The notes beneath the pieces are model-generated. The model was not told where the DNA came from and did not search any database. It was given only the letters and a program-made list of their open reading frames with translations. Positions 60,769 to 64,000 of a DNA stretch of 64,000 nt are shown piece after piece. Within the stretch, counting starts at the first letter, position 1, and each line of letters begins with the position of its first letter. The position numbers were made by a program, and so were the translations under genes. Origin of the DNA: Acinetobacter bouvetii DSM 14964 = CIP 107468 (GTDB lineage Bacteria; Pseudomonadota; Gammaproteobacteria; Pseudomonadales; Moraxellaceae); contig NZ_KB849726.1 in the NCBI RefSeq assembly GCF_000368865.1, forward strand, positions 275,716-339,715, given 5' to 3'.

Positions 60769-61926
60769 ATGAATTCAGACGTTGAAAATGCAATCATTGG
60801 ATCAGTCTATGATGCAGGATTGGATGCCTCGCTTTGGCCTGGAGTCATCGGTCAAATTGTTGAATATACCCACAGCAAGACAGCTATATTGACAGCGCTT
60901 GACCAGCTGAATCCCAATTCTAATTTTGTGCATACTTGGAACATTCCCCATGCGGGAATAGATGATTATCAAAATGAGCACGGAAAGCTGATTGATATGC
61001 GGCAGTACATGCCGCTTTGGAAACAGATGGGTATTGGAGACGTCATCCATCAGAATTTCCCCCGTTATGCTGAACTGCCGGATCAGGATGAAGGCAGTTT
61101 TTATGAAAAGTGCCTGAAAGCCACCGGCATCTGCTACATCGCAGGAGTGCTTTTGGATCAAGGGGAATACCGCAGTGCTGTTCTTGGCGTACACCGTTCA
61201 GCGAATGAGCCGGTTTTTCAGCAAGAGGAATTGGATTTTTTAAAGCGTATCGGCGTACATATCCGCAGAGCGCTTCAGATTCACAAGCAGCTCAGTTTTG
61301 CCAGAATTGAAAACCGCAATTTATACAAGATGCTGGATACGATTAAAGTCGGCATTATTTTAATTGATGAATACAGCCGGTTTTATTATTCAAATAACCG
61401 CGCACAGCAGCTGATGGAACAGAATAAGATTTTTGAGTTTGATCAGCACAATAAAATTTGCGTGGCTAAGCCTTATCAAAAGAAGTTTGAGCAGCTGGTT
61501 CAGGCGGCTCAGGCTGATCATAAATACAAAAACAGGGACATTGGCGGCGTGCTTGCACTGGAAAATGCTGAAGGGCAGCAGTTTATGGTCACTGCAACAC
61601 CGTTCAGCAGCATGAACAGTTTGGCAAATTTAGCCGATCAGGAGTTGAATTATGTCGTGCTGTCTATTTCTGATATGGAACAGCGCTATGCCTTGGCAGT
61701 GCCTTTTTTAAAGGAGGTTTATGCGCTCTCTGCAAGGGAATGCGAAATATGCGAGCTGTTTGTAAATGGCTTAAATTTAGAAAAAATTGCAGAGAACTGC
61801 AGTTTAACCATGAATTCAGTCAGAACCTATGTCAAGAATATTTATGCCAAAATGCATTGCTGTTCTCAGACTGAATTGCTGCATAAATTAATGGGCATGA
61901 CCATTCATTTTGAGCATGTTTACTAA
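60769..61926 (+). CDS. PAS-like/LuxR-type transcriptional regulator
   Basis: A 385-residue regulator. The C-terminal helix-turn-helix is of LuxR type (ALSARECEICELFVNGLNLE, then KIAENCSLTMNSVRTYVKNI). A PAS-like region is seen at about 185-290 (MLDTIKVGIILIDEYSRFYYSNNRAQQLM). The first 170 residues form a separate domain that could sense a ligand; they do not match the acyl-homoserine lactone domain by eye. No synthase gene is nearby. It is a single gene with its own promoter after the groESL terminator. The targets are unknown. Confidence 0.82.
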   Translation: MNSDVENAIIGSVYDAGLDASLWPGVIGQIVEYTHSKTAILTALDQLNPNSNFVHTWNIPHAGIDDYQNEHGKLIDMRQYMPLWKQMGIGDVIHQNFPRYAELPDQDEGSFYEKCLKATGICYIAGVLLDQGEYRSAVLGVHRSANEPVFQQEELDFLKRIGVHIRRALQIHKQLSFARIENRNLYKMLDTIKVGIILIDEYSRFYYSNNRAQQLMEQNKIFEFDQHNKICVAKPYQKKFEQLVQAAQADHKYKNRDIGGVLALENAEGQQFMVTATPFSSMNSLANLADQELNYVVLSISDMEQRYALAVPFLKEVYALSARECEICELFVNGLNLEKIAENCSLTMNSVRTYVKNIYAKMHCCSQTELLHKLMGMTIHFEHVY

Positions 61927-61953
61927 AAAAGGCCTTGGCAAGCCAAGGCTCAA
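61926..61953 (-). terminator. Intrinsic terminator of the 62-kb lipoprotein gene
   Basis: On the minus strand AGCCTTGGC TT GCCAAGGCC is followed by a run of T. It lies 36 bases past the stop of the minus-strand gene. Confidence 0.8.
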
Positions 61954-61988
61954 ATGCAAGCTGGAATCAAACAAAAAATAGATTAAGC

Positions 61989-63185
61989 TTAAAACCGTGT
62001 GAAAATCTGCGGATCTTCATTTTCATACTGAATTGCGGCAGTCGATCCATTAATCACATAGCTGAATGTATCTAAGCTTGGCGGATTATAGGAAGAATCG
62101 ACCAGTCCAGCACAGCCATTCGTGTCATATGCAAAACCTGCAGCCTTCAGACTGCCATTGGCTGCTGTATAAGTGCCAGATTCAATGCCGGGTGAGCTGC
62201 AGTCGTTTCCTGCAGTTTCTATATGAATATAAGAGCCGTCGCTAAAGAATGTGGCAAGCTGACTGTCAGACTGCCAAGAACCGGCTAGGCTGCCTGATGT
62301 ATTGTTCACTCGTTTAAAACTAAAGCTTTGATCGCCTTCTTTAAAGACTAAAGTATCTGCTGTTGGACCGTACTGTAAGCTGGCGGCTGCTGAAGGATTG
62401 GAGAATCCCCATTCGCCATTGGTATCAACTTCAAAGTCCTGTGTTCGGCTTAAATTGCCGTTAACGGCGTTCCAGCTTAATTGGCCTTTTTCAATGCCTG
62501 ATTGGCCGGAGTCGTCAGCAGCGCCAATTTGCCCGAATGTGAAATTAAAGACGTTCAAATCGCTGGAATTCGGCACTTTGCCTTCGATATACAGCACCAC
62601 TTTAATATTATTGGCTTTATCTTCATACAGCCATGCGCCAGTGCTGTCTTGAATAAAGCTGTTAAAAAAATTGCTTTTAGCGGTGTCTTCAGAAACTAAG
62701 GTTAAGCCCGAATTCTGCAGCACTTGCAGCAGGGTTGCATCCTGTACAAACGATGCTGTCGGCAAGCTTAAGTTAATGGTTTTGTCTTTCAGCGCAGCAA
62801 TCACAGCATCGCTGATCGTGATGCCGTTGCTGTGGTCATGATCTGAATCTAAAGACTGTAGCAGGATTAGCAGATTGGTGCGAACGCCTTCATCTGCGGA
62901 CAGTTCAATGGGTGTGATATGCGCTTGCGCAGCAACGCTGCCGAGTTTTATATCCCCCAGATAAAATGTGACAGAATCTCCAGAGTTGTATTGAAATTCA
63001 CCTTTCGCATTGGTGCTGCCTTTAACACCGCTGCTGGTTTCATAGCGGACATTGCTGACAGGGCCATCGGTCAATACACCTGTTTTTAGGCTGGAAGAAG
63101 GCGGATTGCTGCTGTCATCTGAAGAATCGCTGCCGCAGGCTGCTAATAAACAGGACAAGCTGATTGCCAATAGAGTCTTTTTCAT
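61989..63185 (-). CDS. Large hypothetical lipoprotein
   Basis: A 398-residue protein with the lipoprotein signal MKKTLLAISLSCLLAACGS (lipobox LAAC) followed by a Ser/Asp/Pro-rich linker. The first domain reads VLTDGPVSNVRYETSSGVKG and TNAKGEFQYNSGDSVTFYLG, a carboxypeptidase-regulatory-like or adhesin-associated beta fold often found at the start of surface lipoproteins. The rest appears to be lipocalin-like or beta-rich (AGSWQSDSQLATFFSDGSYIH, then GTYTAANGSLKAAGF). The function is unknown. The ATG at 63185 is used; the frame opens at 63197. Confidence 0.78.
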   Translation of the reverse strand: MKKTLLAISLSCLLAACGSDSSDDSSNPPSSSLKTGVLTDGPVSNVRYETSSGVKGSTNAKGEFQYNSGDSVTFYLGDIKLGSVAAQAHITPIELSADEGVRTNLLILLQSLDSDHDHSNGITISDAVIAALKDKTINLSLPTASFVQDATLLQVLQNSGLTLVSEDTAKSNFFNSFIQDSTGAWLYEDKANNIKVVLYIEGKVPNSSDLNVFNFTFGQIGAADDSGQSGIEKGQLSWNAVNGNLSRTQDFEVDTNGEWGFSNPSAAASLQYGPTADTLVFKEGDQSFSFKRVNNTSGSLAGSWQSDSQLATFFSDGSYIHIETAGNDCSSPGIESGTYTAANGSLKAAGFAYDTNGCAGLVDSSYNPPSLDTFSYVINGSTAAIQYENEDPQIFTRF

Positions 63186-63414
63186 GATGTTCCCCAAGTT
63201 GTTTTGAGCTATAAAGCGATTTTATGTTTTATTGTGCAAGCTAATCTTATGGGGCGTTTTGCGGCTTTGAATATCCACAAATGAGGAGAAAAAGATATTT
63301 ATTTTTTAGCTGGGGTGCAGGGCCAGATATTTGCGTCTGCCTTGGTTTTTTTATGCAGACGGCGATGAATGAACCCGCCGTGCAGCATGTCTTTAATGGC
63401 CTGATATTGAGCGC

Positions 63415-63906
63415 TTAGTTTGCCTCTTTGGTGAGTTTATAGTTGAGCTGGCTGTCAATTGCTTCGCCTGTTTCCATATCTCTGGCTTCTGCAAAGTTTT
63501 CACCAATGAAGAATTTACGGTTTTCAGCGGCCTTGTCTAAAGTGATGATGGATGGATTTTTTGTATCAAAACTGAAAGTCCCTTTGCTTTTGAACTCTTT
63601 TCCAGCCCCTTTGCCCAGGTATTCCTCTGTTAATTCATAGGTTTTATCTGACTTTAATTCCAGCTCCATTTTGATGCCTTCACAGTCCGCGCAAGGGAAG
63701 ACTCCTTTGTATTCTCCCGCCCAATCAAGGGAGGTCTCTGCCGTGTCGCCAGCCGCCAGCGGTTGGGATGCGGCAGTGCTTTCAGCTGTTTGAGCCGATT
63801 CTTGCGGCGCTGTTTGAGCAGATTCCTGAACCGGCTTATTTTCGGGTTTAGAGCATGCGGTCAATGCGAAACTGCTTAAGGCGAAGATAAAGACGAGTTT
63901 TTTCAC
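63415..63906 (-). CDS. NlpE-like lipoprotein
   Basis: A 163-residue lipoprotein: signal MKKLVFIFALSSFALTACSK (lipobox LTAC), then a Gln/Ala/Ser-rich linker, then an NlpE N-terminal-type domain with YKGVFPCADCEGIKMELELK (CxxC in PCADC), TYELTEEYLGKGAGKEF and the rest of the beta-barrel. E. coli NlpE has a second C-terminal domain, which is missing here. NlpE senses surface contact and copper and signals to Cpx in E. coli; that role is not shown here. The copper or redox role of CxxC is by analogy. Confidence 0.85.
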   Translation of the reverse strand: MKKLVFIFALSSFALTACSKPENKPVQESAQTAPQESAQTAESTAASQPLAAGDTAETSLDWAGEYKGVFPCADCEGIKMELELKSDKTYELTEEYLGKGAGKEFKSKGTFSFDTKNPSIITLDKAAENRKFFIGENFAEARDMETGEAIDSQLNYKLTKEAN

Positions 63907-64000
63907 AAGTTTTCCTTTCTTTTGTTATGCATGGGCCTAAATTTAAACAATAGGCCGAATAAAAAAATGAGCTTATTGTAAACCGCTACTTAAATTAAAC

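Overview
The window reads as a chromosomal segment of an Acinetobacter-type gammaproteobacterium. The grounds are gene order and protein character: gltA divergent from sdhCDAB-sucAB-lpd-sucCD, a pgaABCD operon, a GTP-type PEP carboxykinase, cysDN without cysC, and a moderate-GC core with AT-rich intergenic DNA. No rRNA operon, prophage, insertion sequence or CRISPR array was seen. The species cannot be named from sequence reading alone.

Layout. 1-5.6 kb: nadE, a small HExxH protein, and the ravA-viaA pair. 5.9-9.4 kb: a three-gene oxidation operon (PF10118-type metal protein, short-chain dehydrogenase, Baeyer-Villiger-type flavin monooxygenase). 9.5-23.9 kb: the TCA block, with gltA on the minus strand and, on the plus strand, sdhCDAB, sucA-sucB-lpd and sucC-sucD; long non-coding leaders precede sdhC and sucA. 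24-31.6 kb: pgaABCD for poly-N-acetylglucosamine export, followed by a convergent stand-alone gene for a PgaB C-terminal (GH153-type) hydrolase domain. 31.8-35.3 kb: yqiJ-yqiK flotillin pair and an unknown gene. 35.6-38.3 kb: cysD-cysN. 38.4-40.2 kb: an AT-rich island with an SMC/RecF-like ATPase and a small TOPRIM-like protein, a candidate two-gene defence module. 40.3-42.9 kb: sterol desaturase-family gene divergent from a padR-DUF3861-DUF2798 operon. 42.9-48.5 kb: thioredoxin-like, GNAT, quinone oxidoreductase, a WYL regulator broken by an in-frame amber codon, tRNA-Leu and tRNA-Cys, folD and a methyltransferase. 48.6-54.4 kb: a lipoprotein, two tandem MHS-type MFS permeases, glpD and a secreted protein. 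54.5-64 kb: pckG, a lipid kinase/phosphoesterase pair, groES-groEL with a good sigma-32 promoter, a PAS-LuxR regulator, and two lipoproteins, one NlpE-like.

How the genes work together. The TCA block supplies citrate synthase, succinate dehydrogenase (complex II), the 2-oxoglutarate dehydrogenase complex and succinyl-CoA synthetase from one contiguous region; pckG provides the gluconeogenic exit and glpD the glycerol entry. The pga block makes, deacetylates and exports the biofilm polysaccharide. The PgaB C-terminal domain in the operon looks degenerate, while the neighbouring stand-alone gene keeps the acidic motif, which suggests that polymer cleavage has been moved to a separate protein.

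The items most worth following are the PgaB hydrolase-domain split, the tandem duplication in PgaD, the ATPase/TOPRIM island, the amber-interrupted WYL regulator, and the structured non-coding elements upstream of sucA and between sucB and lpd.
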